64,000 nucleotides of DNA, taken from positions 258,109 through 322,108 of the forward strand of contig QVRM01004838.1 of NCBI GenBank assembly GCA_003439945.1, given 5' to 3'. Position numbers and translations under genes: made by a program. Positions 23,862-36,090 of this stretch are shown here, one piece after another (positions within the stretch are counted from its first letter, which is position 1; each line of letters opens with the position of its first letter). A model generated the notes under the pieces. That model ran no database searches. It saw only the letters and a program-made list of their open reading frames with translations, and was not told the DNA's origin. This stretch comes from Dermanyssus gallinae. Lineage: Eukaryota; Arthropoda; Arachnida; Mesostigmata; Dermanyssidae.

Positions 23862-25045
23862 CCAACAACAACAACAACCACAACAACCATAACAACAACC
23901 AACAACCAACAACAACAACAATAACAATAACAACAACAGCAAAAACAACAACAACATGATGTCATTTATTAGCTGTGGCCGGCCGGCCGCCGCGTGACCG
24001 GTGACTTAGGGGTTTAAGGTGAACCTCAAGCGAAGTCGCCGCCACAAGAGTCGTGGCAATGAACACCGAACAACAAGACAACCTCATCTTCATTGGCATC
24101 ATCGAAAACAGCAATGCATTAATAACAGCCTAATCAAGAGCAGCCGCCGCAGCAGCAGCAGCAGCAACAACAACAATTGGCCCGCAAATACAAATGGATA
24201 AATAAACATATCATTTGGCGCGCTCGCCGTCATTGTAAAGAACGCGAAGATATCATTCTGTTTGCCAAAGTGGTTGGTTGCTACAGTTCGTTGTCGCCGT
24301 CATTGTTGTTATTGTTGTTGTTGTTGTTGTTGTTGCTGTTAGAATAGGAGAACCTGCTGCACCGCTGTCAGTAACAACAGCGGCAGCAGCAGCAGCAGCA
24401 GCAACACAACAGCAGGAACAACAATACAAACGAACAACCATAATGACAAAACGATCATTATCATCGTGACGCCGATTCATTATGTAGCGGCTGTTGAACG
24501 ATGGCAACGATTGAACGATGACGACGATGATGATGATGCTGCCACTGTTGCCATTGTTGTTATCGACGTTGTTGTCGTCGTCGTCGTTGTTGTTGTTGTT
24601 GTTGTTGCTGCCGCTGGTGTTGTTGTTGTTGTTGTTGCCGACGTTGGGGTTGTAGCCCAAGACAAATTCGGCTCCTGCCTGCTATTGCTTGGCTGCTGCT
24701 GCTGCTGCCATTTGCGGTCTTTATGGTAGTACTGGTCGCTGTTGTCATTTCTTTCCCCCTTTTCTCCACCGCGCATTTGCATCTTCTTCTTTTTCGTGCT
24801 CTTCTTTTCGTTGTCTTCATGATCGCCGATAGTATCTTCATGGTTCAACAGCGTCGTCACCGTTTTCTCCTCGAATTTCCTTGACATGTATCGCAATGCC
24901 TATCATGGCAATCACATTCTGCTGCTGGAGCATCATCGTTGTTGTTGTTGTTGCTGTCGTTGTTGTTGTTGGTGTTGCTGGTATTGCTGTTGCTGTTGTT
25001 GTTGTTGTTGCTGTTGTTGTTGTTGTCTTTGTCGCTGATCTCATG
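22441..25045. repeat. CAA/CAG and GTT/GCT blocks in opposed orientation
   Basis: The plus strand is CAA-rich at about 22449-22640 and 23757-23956 (with an unbroken CAA run around 23812-23860). It is GTT-rich at 24303-24345, 24560-24650 and 24935-25028. Other short runs include (CAT)n near 22826, (TTA)n near 23298 and a GGCCGGCCGGCC palindrome at 23978. The Thr-, Asn-, Val-, Cys- and Leu-homopolymer frames here simply reflect the repeats. No conserved domain separates them. Confidence 0.85.
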
Positions 25046-28003
25046 CTTGCGTATATGAGAGTGCGTGCGGGTGCGTATTTGTTTTATCTTGTTCTGTCGC
25101 GCGATCTTAACCTTCTCCATATCCCTCCCTTTATCCCTCTTCCCTTCTTTTCGTCCGTTCTTCGTTTCCCTACGGCGGCGGGAATGCCGGTCTACGGCCG
25201 CGCTAAGATAACGTTTCCATCGCTCTCTCAATGCTGCTGCACTCTATGTATGTATATGCCCCCGCCTGCCTCCCGCCCGCGCAGCGCTCGCAAGTCACGA
25301 CGCAACGTGGGGGGACAAATAAAGAGCGGTCTATCTCTGCTGGATCAATTGCGCCCCCTCACTCAACACTAGATAGCTAACTACGTCGTACCCGCGCACA
25401 TCCACATCCCCCACCCTCCACCCCCCCCCCATACACACAGATACACATCAATAAATAGATAGATAGTTACAAATACACCTGAATACATACGCGTGCAGAT
25501 GTAGCGGGCCGGCTGTAGTGACCTGTGCAATTGGACCATTACGACTAGTATTCATAGTAATCGTCCTAATAATAGTCATGGATCGTAGATGAATCGCATA
25601 TGACGACTGATTGGCCAACTGATATAGCAATATGATATGTAGCGATGATATTGACGACAACCACGCTGCTAGCAGTATCCGCAGCAGCTTACAAATAAGC
25701 CTAGCAAGAGACCTACAAAGTAGGTTTCTTTCGCAGGAATATGTATGAAATGCATGGACATATCAACAACACTTATTCAAGTCTTGTCATGAATACGGTA
25801 ACGTCCCTTATATATATATATATATATATATATATTGATTCTCTAAATTACAATTGCTTTCCCCTCTATCTAATAGACGTGAGCAACGCATGTCAACAAC
25901 CCTTCCCTGTCCTGTACTATTCGTCTCGTCCAAGGACACAGTAGTCGTAACGAACCTATATATATATATATGTATATTTTTTTTGGCAGTTATGTAATTT
26001 TTTATGTAAATTTGTGTAATGTATGTAATTTTTGTAATGCATATAAATGTTTTATGTTAATTATTTATAGCTACAACGCAGCACATAGTCTGCAGAATCT
26101 AGTAGCTAAATCTAACTGGCGGCAGTAACAAGCACAGGAAGCGAAGCGCAACAACGACGATAAAAAGGGGTGAACGTGTGAAATTAGAAAGACATGTGCA
26201 CCACCACAGTATGGGTGAATTCATGAACAGATCCGTATACGCTTCTCCATCTGCATCAGCTCGACCGCACGCGGGCAACGACACCAGATAAACGTAGGCA
26301 AAATCTGATGGGGTAGTACGGAGATGGGGTGCAGAGGCGGACGGGGGGTGCTGGAGGTGGTGGTACAGGATGGCGTGGCAGATGAGACTCCGGAGAGTGA
26401 GTGTGCCGATGTGTTCGCGCACTGCGCCCGATCTGACTAATGTGTAGAACAGGCGGCCAGAGTAGCGAGGGAACGAGCGATTGAAATAGTCTGCCCTTTA
26501 TTGAAATAGCGCCAAAAGGCAAATGGCCGCAAGGCGAATGCACGGCGAGTGCAACATTGAGTAAAAGGTGGAGCCGATCGTCGAAGAACGCCGAGGCTGA
26601 ATGTTGATTGAGGTCGGGGGGGGGGGGGGGGGGGGAAACAAGAGGCCAACAGATAGGGTAAACGGTTTCGGCCTGGCTACGAGTCGCATGGCAAAACGCC
26701 CGAAGGGTAAGTAAACAGTAAGCAAGCGCGGGGAGGGAGACATAGCACAAGAGAGATTGCGAGAGGGGGAGAGGGGACAGTATGCGGGTTTGTGTGTGTG
26801 TGAAGAGAGAGAGATAGAGAGAGCGAAAGAGAGAGACTTGCGGCGTAGCTAGGAGTCGGGGATCAGCAGCAACACCGCCAATATCGGTAAACGGGTAAAA
26901 TATGTACACAGGGATTTGGTGGGTAGATCGACGCTAGATAAGCAAGCGAGGTGGGGTCACGCCCCCGGGAGGAACCGAATAGAATAAAGTATTGAGAGAA
27001 CAGAGAGGCCCGGCTAAAGGAAACAGATAGATGAGCGAAATTTAAAAAGATACCCAGTTTGTCTCGCCTGAAGGGAATCTGAAACGATTACAAGAAGACA
27101 GCTATTGCGTAACACAGTATAAACAAGAAAATTGCCTAGGCAGAAAAGCTTGAATATGTGAGTCAGAAGCGGCGTAAGAGCTACGAGCGATGAGGGAAGA
27201 TGTAGTGAGACCGCAAGATGAGTTGGCAGGCTTGGAACAACATCATATATGCATCAGGGAAGCAGCTTATGGAAAACCAAGGCGGCTGTTTTGAAATAAC
27301 AGTCGACCCAACTCACCAGTGCATACCAACATTTGGTGAAATAAACAAGACGATGGTGAAATGGCCATTGCCAACAGCTCGAGGAGACAAAAATTGGAAG
27401 CGATATGCTTTTGCGTCTGGGTGCTTGGGAAGGCTGCGAAAGTACACCGCCAATTAGGAATCTGCTAAAGCTGTAGAGTCCATTTTTGAGTGGTGCAGTC
27501 GTTGGCTTTTGTCAATCTCGTTTAGCTAGAAACTGTAACCAGTCTAGTCACTGCAACAGTTTCCACTTAGGCTGCTGACTATTACCTTAGTGCTTTTGGT
27601 TGTAATTGCGTAGTAACTGATACGTCACATTTTAAGAAAATTGTCATTTTCCACAAATTACTCTGTTTTTAATCTAAAGAGGTTGTTCTTGATTCTAGCC
27701 CATCCTCCTTACTTGGAGTATGGAAGCGTAGCAGAGCATGTTGAACCTGGCCTAAACGTGCATACCTCGCAATTGCAATAACTGTCTAATAATAATAAAT
27801 ACGTAAATAAAAAAAATGAGCCACACTGATGAGCCATTTATGACTTTTCTGTTTAAGTAAAGCAAAAATAGAGGATCATTCAAGGATCGTAACGCACAAG
27901 TAAATAATGAAAACGCCGACAATAGTAAAGCACTCCAACACAGTTACACAAGTGTCTGGTCTATTTTAGGAGATCCTATTCAAACGCAATTTGCAAAGTC
28001 GAG
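25046..28003. other. Anonymous sequence, purine-rich on the plus strand
   Basis: (TA)n at 25809-25835. From about 26100 to 27200 the plus strand is strongly purine-rich, with an unbroken G run at 26616-26635 and GAGA clusters near 26803-26837. The 217-codon Pro/Leu/Ser-rich frame on the minus strand at 26256-26909 follows from this skew and has no domain. The frame at 27218-27457 is unassigned. Confidence 0.45.
26616..26635 (+). repeat. Unbroken run of 20 guanines
   Basis: A G20 tract inside the purine-rich stretch. It could form a G-quadruplex or reflect assembly or slippage noise. Confidence 0.9.
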
Positions 28004-28170
28004 TCCGGTGAAGTGGTGCATTCGACCGCGCCTCGCGACCGGACGAGACACATAGATGCGCGGGTTCGAACCCCATCGTTGCATATTTGTATTTATGGGG
28101 ATCCGTCTATGAAGCAATGCAAAAAGCAGTCCTGTGGACGTTAAATCTTGGCTGAGAGTCCGCCCGAAAA
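28004..28170 (+). mobile_element. SINE family A, complete-looking copy
   Basis: A tRNA-derived short retroelement. The head carries a box A-like GAAGTGGTGCATTCGACC (28010-28027) and a perfect box B core GGTTCGAACCC (28063-28073), spaced as in a tRNA promoter. A tRNA-unrelated body follows (GTTGCATATTTGTAT, GTCCGTCTATGAAGCAATGC, GTGGACGTTAAATCTTGGCT), ending GAGTCCGCCCG and a short A run. The body matches the minus-strand copy at 4071-4212. Mobilisation would need a LINE reverse transcriptase in trans. Confidence 0.85.
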
Positions 28171-30800
28171 ATGTATTTTATTTATTCAAACGTAATTAAA
28201 CATGTGTGTCAATTTTCCACGTGTAAGCTACAAGTTCGTGATGGGCTTAACTAGTAACACAAATCGTCACAATCGTCAATACAGTGTTTACTCGATGACA
28301 ATCGTATAAAGATTGTATTGGTGGTCACCTCTTCCTATTTGACCTCCGACTTCTATTGCCGTAGTCTAGCTGTTTCGAGCACTCACCGTAAGATGACATA
28401 TGCTCTATAATGTGCACCCTTGAATATCGTAACAATAATTTAACTTGACAAGCTGATATGATTATCACGTTTGAAATATTGCTATGTAGTACACAGTTGT
28501 ATACACATAGACTGCTGTTTAAACAAATTTGATTTGTATAAAAGCTTTGAGAATATTAATACAAATAATACTAAATACTATTAGTAAGTATAATAATAAT
28601 AATTATTATTATTTGATATACTTGCATTTTGTCAGGGAATCACGTACGATTTCCACCAAAGACAAACAACCTTCGCTAGTTTTTCTATTCTATATTACTA
28701 CCGACTTTAAAAGCGGTAAATAGCGCCCTACTACTACATACTCATGAAAAAGACATCAACAGCTGCTGTCTCCGAATTATCTTCATCGTGTTGATTTTCT
28801 GTTACGTATTCCACTCGGGTGTGCTCGTTTCCGAATAAACATTGCAAACGTTTCATGTGACTGGCCGGCAAGAAAACTAATAAATAATATTATTATTATT
28901 ACTCTTGCCGGCTTTCATTCGTAAAGCTCAAGCGCTCTATTCCGCATCACCATCCGTCCACATGCGCGTCGCCACCCTCATTTGTCTTCAATAAAACATG
29001 TTGTTACGTGTCGTAAAGCAACGAGTCGCCATTTCGCAGTTGCGAGTTGTCGAGACGCGTTCTTCTCGCTGCCAACCCGTCTTCTCGGCTTAGCAGGTGA
29101 CCCATTAAGGTAAGTTATCTCTGCTTCGTGGATTGTCTTTTCTGCTCTCTCTGGCTCTACGCGCGTTTTCGCGTGTTTTTTTTTCTTTGTTATTTGTTTT
29201 ATTTCTTTCTTCTCGTTCTGTTCCCCCTTTCTTCCTCTCCTCTCTTGTCTAACTTTCCAGCACAAATAATGCACACTCTGTGATACCCTTAGATCTTTGT
29301 AGCTGTAAGCTGTTGCTGTACTGGCTCGCTGGCGTTGCTTCTGCTGTTGCTGCTGCTGCTGCAGTGGTTCTTCTGTATGAGTGAGAGTCATTTTAGTTTG
29401 ACTACGATTATTAAATTGTCTCTAGGGTCTGTACTGAATGAAGCTGCTCGTGAATCAGCAGCGAACGGCAGTCTAAACGAGCGTCCAGCGTCGAGATCGT
29501 CTCTTTTCGTCCCCCGGTTATCGTACCCGACAGCGAAATAAATATTGCCGCAATAGCGGCGGATAGCCATCTCAGGCGGCCCGCGAGCAAGATGCGACGG
29601 CGGCGATAATTAATGATTAATGTTCGAAATTAAAGTTCGAGCAATGAACAATTAGATTCATAGTTTTGCATTTTTTTGTGCTTCTACAAAATCAACAACA
29701 AGAACAACAACCAACATACGTAACAGAAATCCTAGCGAGAGCAACCGCATTTCTATTCTTTGGTGTTCCAGTCGGCAGGCTACCGCCACCATTCCCGCCA
29801 TGACCACCATAATTCTACGCGCGCTTTTCTCGACAGCCATGCTCATTGCAGAAGTTGTCTTAGCAGAACCACTAGTAAGTAGTTGTAATAATTGAGTAGT
29901 AGCGGCAGTTGTTATCGAAGTAGTCTCGTACTAAGCTGCCGTATTAGCTGCTCTGTAGTGGAGTAGTTTGTATGGTGTGTCCGCTTGCTGTGTCTTGTAT
30001 ATAAATGGAGAGAGACTTTTAGAACCAAGTAAGAGTTGCTGCGTTTGTCCGGCATATACATATATTACGGATGATGATCGTCGGTATGCTTGACACCGTC
30101 CTCATCTGTGATCATCAGTGCTTGAAATAATCTATTGCGAGAAAGTGTCAGAAAACGGGCATGTGTGAGCGGCGTCGGGTGAGGCCTACATTTGTATAAG
30201 GTAGACACCTTCAAGTGCTTAGATGTTTGTGTCTTCTAGAAGTGCTCTAAACGGTCAAACGACTTCTGCCAGATAGGATATAGTGCCATCTCGCGTCAGC
30301 TGCCAGCACCTGCCAGTGTGATACATACGCTCGTGACGCTTGCCAGTGCGGCTAGGAACATGTGTAAACATTATTATGTCATAAAGGCATGCGCAAATTA
30401 TGTCATTTTTCTGCTTTTGCCCTGTAATAATAATGGAATGGTTATTATTACGTTTATCAGTAGCATGGCCACTAACAATAAAGTACTCCTTTTTGTGGCC
30501 ATTACAAAAGCTGCACCGAGCTGCACAACCGGAAACAGCAGCACAAAGAAGTAAGTCAACTTGTACATGTATGTGTGCTTACATGAAAAAAATTAAGAAA
30601 GACGAAATTGGCCGAACATAGCAACACGCAAGGCTGACACTTTCGAGCAAACTGTATCCGAGAACTGCCCAAAACTCCCTATTTGTTCACGCAACATGGG
30701 TCCCCAGCACCTGAGAACTATTAGACCTTTTCAGAAGTGACAGAAGGCGACCTGGCCGTTTTGCCATGTGAAAGGGAGAAAGGCCTCGTAGTGGATCGGA
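28171..30800. other. Anonymous sequence with short simple repeats
   Basis: ATT/AAT runs near 28588-28614 and 28885-28905, and a (CTG)n run at about 29336-29364. A 137-codon minus-strand frame at 28978-29391 has a short Gln run and a Lys/Arg-rich middle but no recognisable domain. I cannot say whether it is coding. Confidence 0.4.
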
Positions 30801-31971
30801 ACACAGATGGTTCTCTTGCAGGGGGAGAAAAACGCTGGAAAGAGAGTCATAGATTACTCCCGCAAGCTTAGCTTTCCATTATGTTTAAACATTACTGCCG
30901 TGTTTCCTTTGTTTAAAAAAGGGATAAAGAAAACCACGCAACTAATTAAAGGCCGATCTCGTCGTTGCTTTTATCTCAAAGATCATCGAGAAACTGGTGT
31001 TAATCAGGCTAAACCGACATTTGGAGTCGATTAATTTTCTTTCGCCTAACCGGCTGCTTTCAGCTGTCCTGACATTTGTTTTTATTCCAGATGTCCGCTC
31101 AGCTGGGTTGCTCCGCTCCAGCTGTTGCCTGGTTTAGACCTCTCTCTTAGGTCGGAGATAGGCCTTACAAACAGGTCGGATGGAGTCCTCGTGGAAGCAG
31201 GTTGGTACCTCTCAAATCCTTTTATGTTTCTTATTCTTATTATTAAGGTGCTAGATCTTAACCTTGTTATAGCTTTTTCTGATGACGCGACGCTATTGTT
31301 CGGACTAAGTCATCGGAAATTTGATACGGATTTGCACCAGTCGTTCTTAAATGTTGACAGCATAATAGGCATTTTCAAGCGTTTCAGACTAGTTATTAAT
31401 GCTACTAAAACAAACTATATAGTTTTCGTTTATCGCCAAAGCTACTGGATTTACCTAGCATCGTGTTACTCAAAACACGGAACTTAGGTGCCTGGGGCTC
31501 ACTTTCCAGGAGAACATGAGGTGGAATCCCCATCTGGATTATAATTCACTCAAGTGCTATACTTTAATATCTGCGTTGCGTAGAATCAAGTTGATTAGGA
31601 TCCCCACAGGTGACTTACTTCTGGTAGCCGTATGCTTACCAGTGCTACGAGATTCTTCTCTGGAATGGTGGCTACGGAATTCTCCAGGAGAGCCAGAGTA
31701 TCACAGAATGGTGCACGTAGAGCCGCTCTTTATAGGAGGCAAAGGGATTCGGTCCGTGACGTGTTCAGTCGATTTAACGCACTGCCGATGCAAAAAAATT
31801 TACTCGCTGCGGGTTTCTATTTTAGCATATAACATTTTGCGAGGAATTGCCTACCTACGAAAGTCCCGTTTCCAATATGTACTTATTTTAAGGTCAGGTA
31901 GAACTCGGCAAAAAATAATTTTTCACAGTGAAAGAAGGGGCGTTTCGCTTCGTCGGTTTCGTCTTGTTTAG
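30801..31971 (+). pseudogene. Decayed LINE reverse transcriptase (FSDD)
   Basis: A broken LINE RT on the plus strand. In order: an AVFPLFKKG block, the usual VIPLFKKGDK motif, with traces of the NYRPIS region after it (about 30890-31000); FSDDATLLF, the catalytic box with A changed to S (31275-31301); INATKTNYIVF, the N-x-x-KT motif (near 31400); LTFQENMRWNPHLDY and LRRIKLIRI, the thumb start (31500-31600); then, in another frame, RVSQNGARRAALYRRQRDSV and FSRFNALPM, the end-domain block seen in Jockey/CR1-type proteins (31690-31790). Stops and at least two frameshifts separate the pieces. It ends just before the foldback element at 31986. Confidence 0.75.
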
Positions 31972-31985
31972 GAGATAGGATAAAA

Positions 31986-32705
31986 TTTATAAAAATAGTT
32001 ATTGTGTCTTTTTATCTCCTACACAGTTGTGAAAATTCTGCATAATGGAGGATACTTCACTAGCTTGCGTAGTGAAAAGCGAATAGTCAGATTAACGAAA
32101 CTCATACAAAATCGATATGTTGTTATGTTTTATGTTAACGCTGTTACGTAAAAAATCGCAAAATTTTTCCATTAGGGCCGAAAATGTACCTCCAAAAGGC
32201 TACTCTCAGGCAATAGCAAATTATTGCCCACCACTTTCGTACCAAAATGATGCTGCGTTACGTAGCTGCCGAGTAACTAAGCTTTTTCGACAGTCACAGT
32301 TGTTAGGAAAAATAAGAAAAATAATTCTCTTGCCGAGTTCAACCAAACCTCAAAATATGTACCTTACGTTCTTATACACTCTATGCAAGTATGCATGCCT
32401 TCGCTCTCGATATGGCTGTTGAAAAAGCTTAGTTACTTGGCGACTACGTAACGCAGCACAATCACTTTGGTACGAGTTGGTGGTTGAGTAGTCCTTTGGA
32501 GGTACATTTTTGGTCGTAATAGAAACATTTGACGATTTTTCACGTGAAAGCGTTAACGTAAGACATAACAACATATCGACTTTATACGACTTTGTTTAAT
32601 CTGACTATTTGCTTTTTGCTACGCAAGCTATCGAAGTGTTTCCCGCAAACGTAGATTTTGCACAACTATGTTAAAGAAAATAGGCATAATAACTACTTTT
32701 ATGAA
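31986..32705. mobile_element. Foldback element with about 300-bp inverted arms
   Basis: The left arm (31986-32293) and the right arm (32416-32705) are inverted copies of each other along their whole length, around a 122-bp unique loop. Shared blocks in the same order on both arms include AGTTATT, ACTTCNNTAGCTTGCGTAG, AATAGTCAGATTAA, TCGATATGTTGTTATG, AATGTACCTCCAAA, TGCGTTACGTAG and GTAACTAAGCTTTTTC. A 20-base segment is present only in the left arm. By eye the identity is roughly 80 percent. There is no transposase. Short matching frames on the two strands are simply the two arms. This fits a non-autonomous foldback or MITE-like transposon, or an inverted duplication. I see no clear target-site duplication. 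Confidence 0.85.
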
Positions 32706-34149
32706 GAACCGGCTACGGCATTGATCGCTAACCTGCGTCGAACACACCAAGTAGCTATGCACAATGCAGTTTGTGCACACGTGCGGAATAGTGCATGCTA
32801 TTCCATCCCAAAGCTTTTCTAGCTGCGCAAAATTTGCCGCTGGGAGGTGGCTCTACACCCTACCAAAGCTGTAGCTCAACATTAGTGCAATCTTAAGCTG
32901 ATATAATACAGCAATATATTATATATACTCTAACGAAAACGTATGCATTTATATATAATATAGCAATCTTAAGCTTAAGAAGACGCAATTGTCGAATTGA
33001 GTCTACTAGTAAGTGACGGGGACTGTGTTGAGGGTCTTGACACAATCAGTAAAAGCGGCGTACAATTGACCCCCCACGTACAGCCAACACCTACTTAACC
33101 TTCGACTGAAGTACATCGCTTTACATTACCGAATTGCTCTAAATGTAGAACATGCTCCACAGTTTGATGGCACCCTTGAGATAATTAACTTAGCGAACTC
33201 TTAAAATTATCCTTCGACGCGATATCTCATTAGGAATTTGGATTGTCCCCGCTGTTGCCATCGTCTGTACTTCTTCTTAACTACAGTCGCCTTGACGGTG
33301 GCCTCCAAAATGTGCTTGCTCTTTTGAACGTCAGAAGCTTATCTCAGCAGCCTTAATTTGCGTTTTGCTACACGCAAATTTAGCCGCTTTAGCAAGAAAG
33401 TTGTCGGATGTCGACTTGGGGCGTGCCCCTAACCAAACACACACAAACACGGCAGTACCGGCAGGTGCTTCCGTGCTGGAATGTCAAGAACCTCGCACCC
33501 CTGAATTTTCGTCGGATATTAAAGGGTGTGAAACAGCAGGTCAACTGTGCTCCCTCCGCTTTATTATCCGTACTGATGCACATACCAGGCCTCTGTTCCC
33601 CAGAAGCCCATTGCCCTCCCTGTCAATAGCGCGACCTTCAATAGAACAGTCACCGCCGACCAAAGCTGGTGGCTGGAGGTTTAGCTCTACTAGACCCGCA
33701 CTGACCGCATCGTCTGGTGCTAGCTATAAGGCCTCAGGTAAGGGAGATTCATCTTCTTTTTGCCTCTTGCAGTCTATTTACTGGCCGCGCGACTGTGGCA
33801 GAATAATGACGTCATGCGCAGCTGTTGGCTTCTCCTTCTCCCGCTGAGGTTGCTGCAGCTCTCTCTTCCTTACGTTGCTGATGCTGTCGACCGAGATCGA
33901 CAAGGTTCCTGACAACATATGTGAGAGGTGTCTGCTTCGACTGTTGCTGCAGGACTTTGGACATGACGTTTCTGCTGCCCCTGGCACCGTTGTTCCTGTT
34001 GCTTTTGTTTACCATAAGTATGGTAGAAACACCGTTCGCATTGTTCGAATCAATTGCGAGGTTGGCGGAAAGTTTTAAACTGAGCGCTACTTTGAGCTGT
34101 GCCACCTGCTTCTTCGTCTCGTTGTCCATTCCGGATGTTCTTGCGTTGT
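32706..34149. other. Unassigned sequence
   Basis: Overlapping open frames (33365-33847 plus, 33812-34129 minus) have no motif I recognise. The minus frame is Gln/Asn/Ser-rich. This stretch precedes the RT-element C-terminal fragment and may be older parts of it or an unrelated insertion. Confidence 0.35.
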
Positions 34150-34717
34150 TCTCGGTGGGACGGGGCCGGAGCTCGGAGAAAACTTGGATTTAATTGCCGG
34201 CACTCGGATTGTGTTTGCCGCCGCAAGACGGTTAATCCAATGCAGGATCTTATTATTATCAGCCTTAAATGAAACATTTAGCAGAGGGCTACGGTCGGCG
34301 GGCTACCCATGCATTTTGGAGCCTCCCGGCTTAGTCAGAGACGATGGAAGGAAACCTGATGGAATGACCCTGACTCCCTTTGAGCGGGGCCAAATGCTGG
34401 TGTGGGATGCGACCGTAACCGCCCCTTCAATGGTCGGTACGGGCGCAGCTCGCCCTGGACATGCAATAGCCCTAGCGGAAGCAACCAAGTGCAGAATGTA
34501 TTCAAGTATTGCTTACCCACACTTGTTCTCACTCCTTGCGTTCGAGACATTAGGGAGGGGGCCTGGGCTGCTCACGACTAAATTGCTTAAGAATGTCGGG
34601 AGAAGATTGGTGCTGGCTACAGGAGACAAGAGGGCGGGTGAATATTTACTGCAACGTCTGTCATTGAATGTTCAGAGAGGGAATGCCGCTTCGGTGAGAG
34701 GACACCCTGGCTAGGTG
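34150..34717 (+). pseudogene. RT element C-terminal nuclease-like module
   Basis: The longest open piece of the same element family as 5770-7262. The frame is open from 34184 to a stop at 34712-34714. Visible blocks: LILSALNETFSRGLRSAGYP-like text ahead of EPPGLVRDDGRKPDGMTL; RGQMLVWDATVT; GHAIALAEATKCRMYSS; AFETLGRGPG; and GDKRAGEYLLQRLSLNVQRG near the end. The KPD...VWDATV...E pattern resembles the PD-(D/E)XK core of R2-type endonucleases. That fold is my inference, not shown. The RT and the Cys/His block are absent, so this is a 5'-truncated copy. It retains better motifs than the 6.5-kb copy (KPDGMTL intact, last block uninterrupted). Confidence 0.75.
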
Positions 34718-35883
34718 GACCAGCCCAAGCCTGGACCTAACGCCTTGGGTTATGCCCCGAGCGGGCTGTGCACATGTTCTTACATCACAAATGTATATAT
34801 TAATACACTATAAACAATAATAATACTAATAATAATCCAGTTCTTGGTACTTGCGTTTTCCCATTTTCAGCGCACTCGGCAGATTATTATTATTAATATT
34901 ATTATTATTATTATTATTATTATTTGGGAGTAGATAAATGTTGACCAATTTGGTTGCTGTTCTCGTTAAACGCAGCAGAAGCAGCAGCAGCCTCATTCTC
35001 GGTGCTTCTGTCTCCCATACTCTCTCCCTCTCTTTCGATCTGCCTTTCCCTCTCTCTCTCTCTCTCTCGTGTTCTCTGACTCTATATTTGGCTAGCGTCT
35101 GACAGCGATGTCCATCTAACAAGGCAATTCGTTTTCGACCCCCTCTTCATCTATCTAAAAGCGATCCGTAACCAGATCCGAGTAGTTAGCTGTCATTATG
35201 GGTCGCATCGAGTCGTACACACAAACACACACCGCAACAACAAGCCTCACCACCACCACCACTACTGCGCCATTATTTCATTATTACCACTGTTGGTAAT
35301 CACGCGCGATTCTCAGCTCGCGCTGTGCACTGGTTCTCTACGTATAACTCTTCTCTCAGTCGGTGGCATCTCGCTTCTGTTCGCATCAATCGACTTTCAC
35401 TCTCGCTATCTCTCTCTCTCTATATATATATATATCTCGTTCTATGTCTCTGTCCGCGCCTGAAGTGTTCCGTTAGTAGCAACTGGCTTGTCTCCTTGTC
35501 CTGTGTTCTCGAGAAACGTTCTTAAGAGACCTTTGCCTCCTCGGGCACATGGTTTGGCGTTTACATATACGAGTAGTTGTATGGAGCGGAGGCATCTATG
35601 TTTCCACTTCACCATCCCCCTATATCATTCAGAAGAACCGCTGAGCCTTTCGTAAACAAAAACGGGTTACCGGTACTCAAACGTAACCACGTACTCCTTT
35701 ACTGTCACGACTTTTCTGTTCACCGGAAACGTTCTCTGGAAACGACCGTGGAGGCCGAATCACGGTTGCCGTTGATTAACACTATATCTGCAACCTCAAG
35801 TCGAATTTCGCTCGTACTCGCAGCATCGAAGACAGAAAAACTAGAGGTTGGCTGGGCGGGAGGGAAGTAGTGGAAGAGAAATA
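34718..35883. other. Anonymous sequence with ATT and CT runs
   Basis: (ATT)n at 34883-34924, a CT run at about 35048-35070, (CACCAC)n near 35250 and a CT/TA run near 35400-35435. The open frame at 35577-35870 is unassigned. Confidence 0.5.
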
Positions 35884-35966
35884 CGGTAGGTTTAGTGGGT
35901 TTGTAAGCTCCAGACAATAGTTTCTGACAGCTGCCATCGACGCATGTGCATTACGCCTCTTCGAAG
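35884..35966 (+). repeat. Repeat family C, copy 1
   Basis: Shares GGTTTAGTGGGTTT, an AG-CTC-AGT-CAGCTGC pattern and CGCATGTGCAT with 39793-39880, in the same order. A short A run (AAAAAAA) follows at about 35975. This resembles the 3' end of a poly(A)-tailed retroelement. Confidence 0.55.
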
Positions 35967-36058
35967 CGCTCGATAAAAAAATGTACGTTTGTCAGTCATA
36001 CTGAGTAGACTACTACGTAAACTGTTGAGCCTCATCAGTCAACTTGGGTTTTTATATG

Positions 36059-36090
<32 letters not shown>

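Noticed and set aside
23654..23965. Poly-Cys, poly-Thr, poly-Leu and poly-Val frames
   Set aside because: All are translations of the CAA/GTT arrays in different frames, open on several frames at once.
26256..26909. 217-codon open frame on the minus strand
   Set aside because: It is Pro/Leu/Ser-rich with a poly-Pro run opposite the G20 tract. The purine skew explains the lack of stops, and no domain or splice context supports it.
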